A stretch of 57,865 bases of DNA from Prevotella sp. (lineage in GTDB: Bacteria > Bacteroidota > Bacteroidia > Bacteroidales > Bacteroidaceae): assembly GCA_016291595.1 (NCBI GenBank), contig JAEEXN010000008.1, positions 1 to 57,865 of the forward strand, in the 5' to 3' direction. The stretch's first letter is position 1. Every line of letters starts with the position of its first letter. The translations under genes and the position numbers were made by a program. Below the pieces are notes generated by a model, which worked only from the letters and a program-made list of their open reading frames with translations, searched no databases and was not told the DNA's origin. Of the stretch, positions 16,339 to 25,581 are shown one piece after another.

Positions 16339-17004
16339 ATGGATATAGACACATTGGATGGATTGATGAATTGTCCGTTGTTTAAAGGTATCAGGCGTGA
16401 AGAAGTGATGAGTCTTATGCATGCAGTGAGATATCGCATTCTTCGTTATGCCAAAGGTGAGCTGTTTGCCATTGCTGGTGATGTATGTTTGCATATAGAT
16501 ATTGTTATAAAGGGTGAGATGATGGCAAAGATTACCAGTCCTTCAGGACGTTCGGTTCGCATGACCCTTCATCATTCTGGCAATATGTTGGCACCTGCTT
16601 TCTTGTATGCGAAAGACAATACTTATCCCGTTACAGTGGAGGCAATTGCGGAAACTCATGTGCTACGTCTGATGCCCGATGATATGGAGGCTCTTTTCAG
16701 CATCGAGCCTAGGTTGTATATGAACTTCATTAATGTGCTCTCAAACATTGTAGCCCATCTGACTAAGCAAGTGAGCATGTTGGCCATGAATGTCAGGGAA
16801 CGCGTATGTTTCTTTCTGCAAGGCGAAATGCGTAGACAAGGATCTGCCGATTTGATGCTGACAATGTCTAGACAGGATATGGCTGATGGTTTTGGCATTC
16901 AGAAATACTCTCTCCAGCGATGCCTGAACGATTTGAAAAAGGAAGGAGTCATCGAATTCAGCGGAAAGCATATAAAGGTATTAAAGCTAGGGAGTCTCTT
17001 ATAG
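16339..17004 (+). CDS. CRP/FNR-family transcriptional regulator
   Basis: A 221-residue regulator. The N-terminal cyclic-nucleotide-binding-like beta roll covers about residues 10-115 (PLFKGI start), the dimer helix about 120-145, and the C-terminal winged helix ends the protein (MSRQDMADGFGIQKYSLQRC is the recognition region). ATG 16339 is chosen because the earlier in-frame codons overlap the promoter. There is no FNR-type N-terminal cysteine cluster; scattered cysteines are at residues 12 and 50. Divergent placement from nrfHA suggests control of nitrite reduction, possibly in response to nitrite or NO as in HcpR-like proteins; that is inference. Confidence 0.85.
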   Translation: MDIDTLDGLMNCPLFKGIRREEVMSLMHAVRYRILRYAKGELFAIAGDVCLHIDIVIKGEMMAKITSPSGRSVRMTLHHSGNMLAPAFLYAKDNTYPVTVEAIAETHVLRLMPDDMEALFSIEPRLYMNFINVLSNIVAHLTKQVSMLAMNVRERVCFFLQGEMRRQGSADLMLTMSRQDMADGFGIQKYSLQRCLNDLKKEGVIEFSGKHIKVLKLGSLL

Positions 17005-17225
17005 CACTGTCATTAAGGCGTTTAGCAGGGATTCAGATGAAAGTTTCTATAGCAGGTAGTTCACGGGTATGCTTAAGGCAGGAAAGATCAAATGGGTTGT
17101 TCGTAACCCTATGAGACTTTGATAGACACATAATATAATAACTGTTGAGAGGTGTTCCATCTGTTTTTATTCATTAAAATTCTAAAAATAGACGGTTTGT
17201 GGTGTGTGGAATAAAAAATTTTTCT

Positions 17226-17233
17226 TACCTTTG
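17226..17233 (+). promoter_or_regulatory. ffh -7 element
   Basis: TACCTTTG-CA, 63 bases before the ffh ATG; the -33 partner is unclear. Confidence 0.45.
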
Positions 17234-17296
17234 CATAGCTTATTTTTATAAGATTGCATAAATATTGAATAAATACAAAGAATACGATAATAGATT

Positions 17297-18640
17297 ATGT
17301 TTGAAAATCTTAGTGACAGACTAGAAAGATCATTCAAGATTCTGAAAGGTGAAGGAAAAATCACCGAAATCAATATTGCCGAAACCTTAAAAGATGTTCG
17401 TCGAGCTCTGCTCGATGCTGATGTTAACTATAAGGTGGCCAAGACCTTTACCGATACTGTTAAGCAAAAGGCTTTGGGCATGAATGTGCTCAATGCCGTA
17501 AAGCCTGGTCAGTTGATGGTGAAGCTTGTTCACGACGAGTTGGCAGTGCTGATGGGGGGTGAGGCAGCTTCTCTTGACCTTAAATCCAGGCCGGCCATTA
17601 TCCTTATGTCTGGATTACAAGGTTCTGGTAAGACCACTTTTAGTGGTAAACTCGCCAATATGCTTAAACAGAAGCAGCATAAAAAGCCGCTACTTGTGGC
17701 GTGTGACGTCTACCGTCCGGCAGCTATCCACCAGTTGAAAGTTGTGGCTGAGCAGATTGGAGTACCTGTCTACAGCGAGGACGAGAACAAAAATGTTATA
17801 GAGATTGCCCAGCATGCTATTGCTGAAGCAAAAGCGAAGGGCAATGATGTTGTCATCATCGATACTGCTGGTCGTCTGGCTATCGATGAGGAGATGATGA
17901 ATGAGATTGAGTCGCTGAAGAATGCCGTGCAGCCCGACGAGACCTTGTTTGTGGTTGACTCGATGACTGGTCAGGATGCTGTAAATACAGCCAAGGAATT
18001 TAATGATCGCCTTGACTTTGACGGAGTAGTGCTCACAAAACTCGACGGTGATACCCGTGGCGGTGCAGCCTTGTCTATTCGCACTGTGGTTACCAAACCT
18101 ATTAAATTTGTGGGAACAGGCGAAAAGATGGAAGCTATTGATGTGTTCCATCCTTCACGCATGGCTGACCGCATCTTGGGAATGGGCGATATCGTCAGCC
18201 TTGTGGAGCGTGCTCAGGAGCAGTACGATGAGGAAGAGGCACGCCGCCTGCAGAAGAAAATTCAGAAGAACCAATTCGACTTCAATGATTTCCTCAATCA
18301 GATTAACCAAATTAAAAAGATGGGTAATCTGAAAGACCTAGCCTCGATGATTCCCGGTGTGGGAAAGGCCATCAAGGATATTGACATTGACGACAACGCC
18401 TTCAAGGGTATCGAGGCAATCATCAGGAGCATGACCCCGAAGGAGCGCTCACACCCGGAGATTCTGAATAGCAGCCGCCGTCAGCGTATTGCTAAGGGCA
18501 GCGGAACAAACATTCAGGAAGTGAACCGTCTAATCAAGCAGTTCGACCAAACGCGTAAGATGATGAAGATGGTGACGGGAAGTGGTATGGGTAAGATGGC
18601 TGGCATGATGAAAGGCATGCCGCGCATGCCGAAACTATAG
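17297..18640 (+). CDS. ffh: Signal recognition particle protein
   Basis: GTPase of the signal recognition particle that targets membrane proteins cotranslationally. The 447 residues show the N domain (1-90), G domain with GLQGSGKTT near 107, DVYRPAA near 138, DTAGR near 190 and TKLDGD near 245, and the M domain with a methionine-rich C-terminus ([17 protein letters not shown]) that binds signal peptides and 4.5S RNA. The start at ATG 17297 matches the family's MFENLSDRL opening. No SRP RNA gene is recognisable nearby. folD follows after 70 bases. Confidence 0.97.
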   Translation: MFENLSDRLERSFKILKGEGKITEINIAETLKDVRRALLDADVNYKVAKTFTDTVKQKALGMNVLNAVKPGQLMVKLVHDELAVLMGGEAASLDLKSRPAIILMSGLQGSGKTTFSGKLANMLKQKQHKKPLLVACDVYRPAAIHQLKVVAEQIGVPVYSEDENKNVIEIAQHAIAEAKAKGNDVVIIDTAGRLAIDEEMMNEIESLKNAVQPDETLFVVDSMTGQDAVNTAKEFNDRLDFDGVVLTKLDGDTRGGAALSIRTVVTKPIKFVGTGEKMEAIDVFHPSRMADRILGMGDIVSLVERAQEQYDEEEARRLQKKIQKNQFDFNDFLNQINQIKKMGNLKDLASMIPGVGKAIKDIDIDDNAFKGIEAIIRSMTPKERSHPEILNSSRRQRIAKGSGTNIQEVNRLIKQFDQTRKMMKMVTGSGMGKMAGMMKGMPRMPKL

Positions 18641-18710
18641 TGTTCGTTCCCCATGGAACTCCCATTATCCTGAGTTCCACAAAGAATGGCAGCAAACAAG
18701 AAAACATAAG

Positions 18711-19589
18711 ATGCAACTAATAGACGGAAAAGCAACTGCAACAGCTATCAAGGCTGAGATTGCAGACGAAGTAAGGAAGATCATCGCCAATGGTGGAAAG
18801 CAGCCTCATCTGGCTGCAGTGCTTGTTGGTCATGATGGTGGTAGTGAGACCTATGTGAAGAACAAGGTTCTTGCGTGTGAAGCCTGTGGATTTAAGTCAA
18901 CCTTGATTCGCTTTGAGGACAACATCACCGAGGACGAACTTCTGGCATGTGTGAAGCAGCTGAATGACGACAGCGATGTCGACGGATTTATAGTTCAGTT
19001 GCCTTTACCCAAACATATCGATGAGCAGAAGGTTATCGAGGCAATCGACTACCGTAAGGATGTCGACGGTTTTCATCCCATTAATGTGGGACGTATGGCT
19101 ATTGGCCTGCCGTGTTTCATCTCTGCTACACCTCTCGGCATCATCACCTTGCTGCAGCGTTATGGTATCGAGACCAGTGGTAAGAAATGCGTAATACTTG
19201 GCCGTAGTAATATTGTTGGTAAACCTATGGCGCAGTTGATGATGCAGAAACAGTTTGGCGATGCCACGGTCACCGTGTGCCATTCGCGTTCTAAGACGCT
19301 GAAAGAGGAATGCCGTCAAGCTGACATCATCATTGCAGCTATCGGACAACCCAATTTCGTTACAGCCGACATGGTCAAAGAAGGGGCTGTGGTCATTGAC
19401 GTGGGTACAACCCGTGTACCCGATGCTACTCGGAAAAGCGGTTTTCGACTCAATGGCGATGTTAAGTTCGATGAGGTGGCTCCAAAGTGCTCGTTCATCA
19501 CACCTGTTCCCGGTGGGGTAGGTCCTATGACTATCTGCTCGTTAATGAAGAATACGCTTGCCGCTGGAAAGAAAGAGTTTTACCTTTAA
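18711..19589 (+). CDS. folD: Methylenetetrahydrofolate dehydrogenase/cyclohydrolase
   Basis: Bifunctional cytoplasmic enzyme interconverting 5,10-methylene-, methenyl- and 10-formyl-tetrahydrofolate. The 292 residues carry the catalytic Tyr-Lys pair in SETYVKNK (near residue 50), the DVDGFHP segment near 120, the NADP-binding GRSNIVGKP near 165 and the C-terminal [10 protein letters not shown]. It lies in the same direction between ffh and the small TPR gene with a 13-base gap to the latter. It supplies the formyl donor used by PurN. Confidence 0.96.
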   Translation: MQLIDGKATATAIKAEIADEVRKIIANGGKQPHLAAVLVGHDGGSETYVKNKVLACEACGFKSTLIRFEDNITEDELLACVKQLNDDSDVDGFIVQLPLPKHIDEQKVIEAIDYRKDVDGFHPINVGRMAIGLPCFISATPLGIITLLQRYGIETSGKKCVILGRSNIVGKPMAQLMMQKQFGDATVTVCHSRSKTLKEECRQADIIIAAIGQPNFVTADMVKEGAVVIDVGTTRVPDATRKSGFRLNGDVKFDEVAPKCSFITPVPGGVGPMTICSLMKNTLAAGKKEFYL

Positions 19590-19602
19590 TGGAAAATGAC
19601 CG

Positions 19603-19782
19603 ATGACAGCACAAGAATATTTTGAGTTAGGTAACAAATATCGTAAGGAAGGAAATTTTCAGCTTGCACTTAACAACTATCAGGCGGCGATAGCTCTCGA
19701 CCCTGAGAGTCCGGCGGTGGAGGCACGAGAAATGCTTGTTAATATATTTAATTACTATTGTAAAGACATGTATAACCCGTAA
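19603..19782 (+). CDS. Small TPR-like protein, 59 residues
   Basis: A short gene that a length cut-off would miss. Translation begins MTAQEYFELGNKYRKEGNF and continues with a helix pair (QLALNNYQAAIALDPESPAV) that fits a single tetratricopeptide repeat including the conserved G, Y, A and P positions, then a capping helix. It starts 13 bases after folD and ends 54 bases before the ferredoxin subunit gene, so it appears to lead the oxidoreductase operon. A role as assembly or interaction factor for the complex is speculation. The reading frame, start and operon fit make it very likely real. Confidence 0.75.
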   Translation: MTAQEYFELGNKYRKEGNFQLALNNYQAAIALDPESPAVEAREMLVNIFNYYCKDMYNP

Positions 19783-19836
19783 TCTGAGTTGGTTTTGTGC
19801 CGGAGGACAATGTATGATTACAAAAACAAAAACGTT

Positions 19837-20067
19837 ATGGCAAAATTAAAAGGAGCAATTGTCATTGACACAGCCCGATGCAAAGGATGCTCGCTCTGCG
19901 TGGTAGCCTGCCCGCAGAAGGTCATTGCTTTGTCTGGCAAAGTTAATGTACATGGCTATCCCTATGTGGAGGCTGTGAAAATGGAGTCATGCGTAGGCTG
20001 CGCATCGTGCGGCATCGTATGCCCAGACGGATGTATTACTGTTTACCGTAAACGAATGGAGGAATAA
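19837..20067 (+). CDS. korD: 2-oxoacid:ferredoxin oxidoreductase, ferredoxin-like subunit
   Basis: The electron-transfer (delta) subunit, with two 4Fe-4S binding motifs, CKGCSLCVVACP and CVGCASCGIVCP, in 76 residues. The frame is open from 19789, but ATG 19837 gives MAKLKGAIVIDTARCKGC, the normal N-terminus. It is followed after 4 bases by the alpha subunit. Electrons released in 2-oxoacid oxidation leave through these clusters to ferredoxin. The complex could be of the KOR (2-oxoglutarate) or VOR (branched-chain) type; sequence alone does not settle this. Confidence 0.9.
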   Translation: MAKLKGAIVIDTARCKGCSLCVVACPQKVIALSGKVNVHGYPYVEAVKMESCVGCASCGIVCPDGCITVYRKRMEE

Positions 20068-20071
20068 CGCT

Positions 20072-21163
20072 ATGGCAGAAGAAAGAGAAGTTGTATTGAT
20101 GAAAGGCAACGAGGCTATTGCTCGCGCTGCCATCCGTTGTGGCGTTGATGGATACTTTGGCTATCCCATTACCCCACAGAGTGAGGTGATTGAAACGCTT
20201 GCCGAATTAAAACCTTGGGAAACCACCGGTATGCAGGTGGTGCAGGCTGAGAGTGAGCTTGCAAGTATCTATATGGTATATGGTGCTGCCGGTGCAGGTA
20301 AGCGTGCCATGACTTCTTCGTCGAGTCCAGGTGTTGCCCTGATGCAAGAGGGTATCACCTATATGGCAGGTGCTGAGCTTCCTGGTGTCTTTGTCAATGT
20401 TCAGCGTGGCGGTCCTGGTCTGGGTACTATTCAGCCATCACAAGGTGACTATTTCCAGGCAACCCGTGGTGGTGGAAACGGTGACTATCAAGTCATCTGT
20501 CTTGCTCCTGCCAGTGTACAGGAAATGGCAGATTTTGTTGATTTGGCTTTTGAACTTGCCTTCAAGTATCGTAATCCTGCTATGATTCTTTCTGATGGTG
20601 TGATTGGCCAGATGATGGAAAAGGTGGTTCTGCCTCCGTTTAAACCACGCCGTAGTGACGAGGAAATTGAGCGTGAATGTCCATGGGCATCTACAGGTTT
20701 CAACAAGAAGTACAAGAAAGAGCGTACCATTGTCACCTCGCTTGAGCTGAAGCCTGAAGTTATGGAACAGCGCAATTTGCACTTACAGGAGAAATATGCA
20801 GAGATTAAAGCCAATGAAGTGCGTTATGAGATGCAGCAGATGGACGATGCTGAATATATGATTGTGGCATTTGGTTCAGCTGCTCGTATAGCAGAGAAGT
20901 CGATAGAGTTGGCTCGTGAGCAAGGTATCAAGGTGGGCTTGTTCCGCCCCATCACCTTATGGCCGTTCCCCACGAAGGAAATAGCTAATATGGCAAAGGG
21001 CAAGAAGGGCGTGCTTGTGGCCGAGATTAACGCCGGTCAAATGGTACAGGATGTGCGTTTGGCTATCAACGGTGCTGTGCCTGTGGAGCAGTTCGGTCGT
21101 TTGGGTGGTATCGTTCCTGATCCCGAAGAGATTGTTGAAGCATTGAAAACTAAATTGATGTAA
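20072..21163 (+). CDS. korA: 2-oxoacid:ferredoxin oxidoreductase, alpha subunit
   Basis: Carries the pyrimidine-binding and transketolase C-terminal-like domains of the four-subunit enzyme (363 residues). Family segments include GYPITPQSEVIE near residue 30, the SSSSPGVALMQEG stretch near 80 and FRPITLWPFP near 295, which orients the domain swap. The enzyme oxidatively decarboxylates a 2-oxoacid with CoA to an acyl-CoA, or runs reductively in anaerobes. It is often annotated VorB in Bacteroidales. Tight spacing on both sides (4 bases) shows it is part of the operon. Confidence 0.93.
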   Translation: MAEEREVVLMKGNEAIARAAIRCGVDGYFGYPITPQSEVIETLAELKPWETTGMQVVQAESELASIYMVYGAAGAGKRAMTSSSSPGVALMQEGITYMAGAELPGVFVNVQRGGPGLGTIQPSQGDYFQATRGGGNGDYQVICLAPASVQEMADFVDLAFELAFKYRNPAMILSDGVIGQMMEKVVLPPFKPRRSDEEIERECPWASTGFNKKYKKERTIVTSLELKPEVMEQRNLHLQEKYAEIKANEVRYEMQQMDDAEYMIVAFGSAARIAEKSIELAREQGIKVGLFRPITLWPFPTKEIANMAKGKKGVLVAEINAGQMVQDVRLAINGAVPVEQFGRLGGIVPDPEEIVEALKTKLM

Positions 21164-21167
21164 GGCT

Positions 21168-21938
21168 ATGGAAGAGAACAAAATTATTGCACCAGAGAAT
21201 CTGGTATATAAGAAGCCGACTTTGTTAAACGACAACAACATGCACTACTGCCCCGGCTGTTCGCATGGTGTGGTTCATAAACTTGTGGCTGAGGTTATCG
21301 AAGAGATGGGCCTGACCGAGAAGGCCATTGGCGTGAGTCCTGTGGGATGCGCTGTGTTCGCTTACAACTATATCGATATTGACTGGCAAGAAGCTGCTCA
21401 CGGCCGTGCACCTGCAATAGCTACCGGCATCAAGCGTGTATGGCCCGACCGTCTTGTGTTTACCTATCAGGGAGATGGAGACCTTGCCTGTATCGGTACT
21501 TGTGAGACTATCCATGCCTTGAACCGTGGTGAGAATATTGTCATCATCTTTGTCAACAATGCCATCTATGGTATGACTGGTGGACAGATGGCCCCCACAA
21601 CTCTCATTGGTCAGAAGACTTCTACGTGTCCTTATGGTCGTGATCCCAAACTGCATGGTTATCCCCTGAAGATTGCTGATATAGCAGCAGGATTGGAAGG
21701 TACTTGCTACGTTACACGCCAGTCGGTGGAGAGTGTCGGCAGCATCCTCAAAGCTAAGAAAGCCATACGTAAGGCTTTTCAGGCATCAATGGAAGGCAAG
21801 GGATCATCGCTTGTGGAGTTTGTTTCTACATGTAACAGCGGTTGGAAACTTTCACCTGTGAAAGCCTATGATTGGATGAAGGAGAATATGATACCCTTCT
21901 ATCCCAAAGGAGACCTCAAAGATACAACGAACCTTTAA
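21168..21938 (+). CDS. korB: 2-oxoacid:ferredoxin oxidoreductase, beta subunit
   Basis: The thiamine-pyrophosphate-binding subunit (256 residues). The cysteine motif HYCPGCSHGV lies near residue 27. The TPP-magnesium motif runs from GDGDLACIG near residue 104 to NNAIYGMTGGQMAPTT near 126. The MTGGQ-type sequence is typical of 2-oxoglutarate- and branched-chain-specific enzymes, not pyruvate enzymes. It follows the alpha subunit by 4 bases and precedes the gamma subunit by 12. Confidence 0.94.
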   Translation: MEENKIIAPENLVYKKPTLLNDNNMHYCPGCSHGVVHKLVAEVIEEMGLTEKAIGVSPVGCAVFAYNYIDIDWQEAAHGRAPAIATGIKRVWPDRLVFTYQGDGDLACIGTCETIHALNRGENIVIIFVNNAIYGMTGGQMAPTTLIGQKTSTCPYGRDPKLHGYPLKIADIAAGLEGTCYVTRQSVESVGSILKAKKAIRKAFQASMEGKGSSLVEFVSTCNSGWKLSPVKAYDWMKENMIPFYPKGDLKDTTNL

Positions 21939-21950
21939 TTCAGAAACGCA

Positions 21951-22493
21951 ATGAAAAAAGAGATAATTATTTCAGGTTTCGGTGGTCAGGGCGTACTCTC
22001 GATGGGTAAGATTCTGGCTTATTCGGGACTGATGGAAGATAAGGAAGTGACTTGGATGCCTGCCTATGGACCTGAGCAGCGTGGTGGTACTGCCAACGTG
22101 ACCGTCATAGTCAGCGATAGCCGCATTTCGTCACCTATTCTTAGTAAGTATGATGTGGCCATTGTGCTCAACCAACCCTCACTCGAGAAGTTTGAGCCAA
22201 AGCTGAAACCGGGCGGAATCCTCATCTACGACAGCAACGGTATCATTAATCCTCCCACACGTACTGATATTGAGATATATCGTATTGACGCTATGCAGAA
22301 AGCTGTAGAGATGAAGAATGCGAAAATCTTCAATATGATTGTCCTCGGTGCCATGCTTAAGGTATGCCCGGTAGTAGGAGAGGGTGGTGTTGAGAAAGCA
22401 CTCTACAAGACACTTCCTGAGCGTCACCATGCTTTGATTCCACTGAACATGGAGGCAATTAAAGCCGGTAAGGAAATCATCGAAAAACTGTAA
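21951..22493 (+). CDS. korC: 2-oxoacid:ferredoxin oxidoreductase, gamma subunit
   Basis: The gamma subunit (180 residues) opens with the family's GFGGQGVLSMGKILA and has the EQRGGTANVTV segment near residue 44, completing the four-subunit D-A-B-C order. It probably takes part in CoA binding and assembly. A strong hairpin terminator follows directly, closing the operon. Confidence 0.93.
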   Translation: MKKEIIISGFGGQGVLSMGKILAYSGLMEDKEVTWMPAYGPEQRGGTANVTVIVSDSRISSPILSKYDVAIVLNQPSLEKFEPKLKPGGILIYDSNGIINPPTRTDIEIYRIDAMQKAVEMKNAKIFNMIVLGAMLKVCPVVGEGGVEKALYKTLPERHHALIPLNMEAIKAGKEIIEKL

Positions 22494-22514
22494 ACAGTTT
22501 TCCTCTGATTATAG

Positions 22515-22546
22515 AATCCCTGTCAGTCCTGACGGGGATTTTTTCG
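22515..22546 (+). terminator. kor operon terminator
   Basis: AATCCCTGTCAG (22515-22526) pairs with CTGACGGGGATT (22529-22540) with one G-U pair; the innermost pairs must open to form the loop. TTTTTTCG follows. Confidence 0.85.
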
Positions 22547-22755
22547 TGCTTGCACCTTTTGTACTTCCTTACACATCATCCGTTGTAAACCCCATTTCTG
22601 TTGATTGCCCCATTTCCTTTCTTTATTATTTTATTTAAGTTAATTGCAGTTTTGTGGAAATAGTCGGCATACAATTGAGTACGTTGGATGTGTTTCTGAT
22701 TCATTCTTTTATTTTTTTCGAATTGTAGTAGAATATAAAAAAATAAGGGAAACAG

Positions 22756-22786
22756 TTGCTATTTATATTATTTTTTTGTAACTTTA
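22756..22786 (+). promoter_or_regulatory. S9 peptidase gene promoter
   Basis: TTG (22756-22758), 20 bases, TAACTTTA (22779-22786), then CA; the ATG is at 22810. Confidence 0.6.
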
Positions 22787-22809
22787 CACCAAAATAAAAC
22801 AGTTTGTTT

Positions 22810-25581
22810 ATGAGAAAGCTATTAATTATTACTGCTCTGTTTACATCCATTGCTGTACATGCACAGAAGAAGCCCCTAGACCACAGCGTCTACGACAGTT
22901 GGCAGAGTGTTACAGCCTCTCAGGTCTCCGCCAACGGAACCTATGTCGCCTATCAGGTAACCCCGCAGGAAGGAGACGGAAAACTTATCATCCATCCCCG
23001 CAAGGGCAGTGACATTGTGATAGAACGAGGTGCCCAGCTCCGTATTACGCCCGACGAGCAGTGGGCGGTTTGCATCATCAAGCCTTTATTCAAAGACACC
23101 CGTCAGGCTAAGATTAAAAAGTGGAAAGAAGATAAGATGCCTAAAGATACGCTGGCATTAATTCGTCTTGCAACAGGTGGTGTGACAAAAATAGCGGCAG
23201 TCACCTCTTTTAAAATGGGTAACAAGGCCAATGCTACTGTAGCATGGCTGACATCCGATACTACGTTCATTCCAAAGAAAGAGCGTACTAATAAGGATGT
23301 CGGCCGTCCTTTGTTTATACGGCAGTTGGCAACGGGTGATACCGACACGCTGCGCCATGTGAGCAGCTATCAGTGGGATAAATACGGCCGTCGGCTGGCT
23401 TATTTGACAAAGGAGAAAAAGGATAGCATGACTGTTGGACTCTTCGATGTAGGGTTACGCAAGGCGAAGGTGCTGGGCTGCAAGGATCGTTTCTATTCAC
23501 TTCCCTCGTTCGATGAGGATGGATCACAAATGCTTTGGTTAGTCTCCAATGATACCCTTTCGTCTGGTAGCAAGCACTGTGAGATGTACTATATGCGCAC
23601 CGACAATGGCAACTCCGAGCGGCTTATTTCTATGAACGACTTGAAGAACCTGCCAAAGGGCTGGGGACTGAATGAGAATAGCTCGCCTTACTTCAGCCAT
23701 AACGGACAGCGTATTTTCGCTGGTGTAGCGAAGTACATGGCCCCGAAAGACACGACTCTGGTGCCTTTCGAGACAGCTGGACTGGATATCTGGAACTGGA
23801 ATGCACCCGAGATTCCGCCGATGATGCGCTCCAACCTGCAGACTGACCTAAAGCAGACGCATCTGGCCGTTTTCGACAAGGACCGCCACCAATTGATTCC
23901 CCTTTCTACCTCTAAGTATGACCGTATACGCACCGTAGACCGTGGCGATGCCTCCTATGCTATTTCGACAGATGCGACAGAGACGGTTGTTGAGACGCAA
24001 TGGAACACTAACAACGTTCAGAAAGTGTCGCTCGTTGATCTTGCTACAGGCAGTCGTAAGCAGATTTTTGAAGGTGTAGTGAATCGTGTCACACCTTCGC
24101 CTGGCGGAAAGTACGTTGCATGGTACGACATGAATCGTCAGCAGTGGTTTGTCTATGACGTGGTAGATGGCAATGTTCGTGACGTCACATCTGCTGCCGG
24201 CGTTAATTTCTGGGACGAGGAAGACGACCATCCAATGTTGAAGTCACCCTATGGACTGGCAGGTTGGAGTCAGGGAGACGACTATTTGTTTATTTATGAC
24301 CGATATGACATTTGGAAAGTGCCCGCCAAAGGTGGAAAACCCGTTTGCCTGACTGCTGGCGACGGTCGTAAGAACAATTATACTTATCGTTATCTGAACA
24401 CGAAACACGATGATGGCGCCCGTTACATCGAACCGAAAGAGACCATGCTGTTGACTATTTTCGACAAGACGACAAAGATGAACGGCTATGCAACTGTCAA
24501 CGCTTCCAAAGTTGCCGCACCACGACAGTTGGCATTGGGAGGTTGGACGTACGACAAACTGATGAAGGCAGAGAAAGCTCCCGTGTATGTGTATCTGAAA
24601 GGTAACTTCGAAAATCCTATGGACATCTATACCACCAATGTGTTGGGAGGCAAAGAACAGAAGCTGAGTGCTATCAACCCACAGCAGAAAGACTACAACT
24701 GGGGAACTGCCGAGTTGTATCACTGGACAGCCTATGACGGCACCAAACTTGATGGAATTCTTTACAAGCCCGAGGACTTCGACGAAACGAAGAAGTATCC
24801 TGTGATGATTTACTTCTACGAAAAGCGTTCCGAGAGTCTCTACAGCTATGTCACACCTCAGCCGTCATGGTCAACGGTGAACTTGGCTTTCTATACCAGC
24901 CGCGGTTATGTGGTGTTCGTTCCTGATATTGTCTATCCGTTGGATGGACTGCCTGGCGAGGCTGCCTACAACTGTATCTGCAGTGGTGCCGAATCGTTGA
25001 CCAAGTATCCGTGGATAGACAAGGATAACATGGCTATTCAGGGACAGTCGTGGGGAGGTTATCAGGTGGCTTACCTCATCACCCGTACGAACATGTTCAA
25101 GGCCGCAGGAGCAGGCGCTCCCGTGTCGAATATGACAAGTGCATACGGTGGAATCCGTTGGGAGAGTGGCATGAGCCGTCAGTTTCAGTATGAGCAGACC
25201 CAAAGCCGCGTAGGCAAGACCTTGTGGGACGGTCTCGATCTTTATTTGAAAAACTCATGCCTCTTCTCGCTGCCTAACGTGCAGACACCTGTTCTCATCA
25301 TGCACAACGATGCCGATGGTGCCGTACCCTGGTATCAGGGTATCGAGATGTTCATGGGCCTGCGCCGTTTGCAGAAACCAGCTTGGATGCTGCAATACAA
25401 CAATGAGGCGCATAATCTGAAGGAACGCCGTAACCGGAAAGATCTCACTATCCGCTTACAGCAGTTCTTCGACCACTATCTGAAGGGAGCACCAGAACCT
25501 GCATGGATGAAATATGGTGTGCCCGCTACGCGTAAAGGACAGTATTTCGGACTTGAGAATGCCAGTGAATATGAGGAGTAA
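22810..25581 (+). CDS. Exported S9-family prolyl-oligopeptidase-like peptidase
   Basis: A 923-residue secreted serine peptidase. ATG 22810 gives a clean signal peptide (MRKLLIITALFTSIAVHAQ, cut after HAQ). The N-terminal ~600 residues look like a beta-propeller (repeated WD-like strands), and the C-terminal ~270 residues are the alpha/beta hydrolase: Ser747 in GQSWGGYQ, Asp836 in DADGAVPW and His868 in NEAHNL form the triad. Peptidases of this type help Prevotella-like bacteria use peptides in the periplasm. Its stop overlaps the probable start of the arabinofuranosidase gene. Exact substrate is unknown. Confidence 0.92.
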   Translation: MRKLLIITALFTSIAVHAQKKPLDHSVYDSWQSVTASQVSANGTYVAYQVTPQEGDGKLIIHPRKGSDIVIERGAQLRITPDEQWAVCIIKPLFKDTRQAKIKKWKEDKMPKDTLALIRLATGGVTKIAAVTSFKMGNKANATVAWLTSDTTFIPKKERTNKDVGRPLFIRQLATGDTDTLRHVSSYQWDKYGRRLAYLTKEKKDSMTVGLFDVGLRKAKVLGCKDRFYSLPSFDEDGSQMLWLVSNDTLSSGSKHCEMYYMRTDNGNSERLISMNDLKNLPKGWGLNENSSPYFSHNGQRIFAGVAKYMAPKDTTLVPFETAGLDIWNWNAPEIPPMMRSNLQTDLKQTHLAVFDKDRHQLIPLSTSKYDRIRTVDRGDASYAISTDATETVVETQWNTNNVQKVSLVDLATGSRKQIFEGVVNRVTPSPGGKYVAWYDMNRQQWFVYDVVDGNVRDVTSAAGVNFWDEEDDHPMLKSPYGLAGWSQGDDYLFIYDRYDIWKVPAKGGKPVCLTAGDGRKNNYTYRYLNTKHDDGARYIEPKETMLLTIFDKTTKMNGYATVNASKVAAPRQLALGGWTYDKLMKAEKAPVYVYLKGNFENPMDIYTTNVLGGKEQKLSAINPQQKDYNWGTAELYHWTAYDGTKLDGILYKPEDFDETKKYPVMIYFYEKRSESLYSYVTPQPSWSTVNLAFYTSRGYVVFVPDIVYPLDGLPGEAAYNCICSGAESLTKYPWIDKDNMAIQGQSWGGYQVAYLITRTNMFKAAGAGAPVSNMTSAYGGIRWESGMSRQFQYEQTQSRVGKTLWDGLDLYLKNSCLFSLPNVQTPVLIMHNDADGAVPWYQGIEMFMGLRRLQKPAWMLQYNNEAHNLKERRNRKDLTIRLQQFFDHYLKGAPEPAWMKYGVPATRKGQYFGLENASEYEE

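Larger units (their letters stand above)
22494..22809. other. AT-rich spacer with terminator and promoter
   Basis: After the kor terminator (22515-22546) the sequence is AT-rich and noncoding, ending in the promoter of the S9 peptidase gene (22756-22786). Nothing else is recognisable. Confidence 0.5.

Noticed and set aside
17005..17296. Possible small gene or RNA between the CRP/FNR-type regulator and ffh
   Set aside because: A short hairpin (GGGTTGTTCGTAACCC) is present, but no open frame with a supported start or known RNA shape is visible apart from the ffh -7 element.
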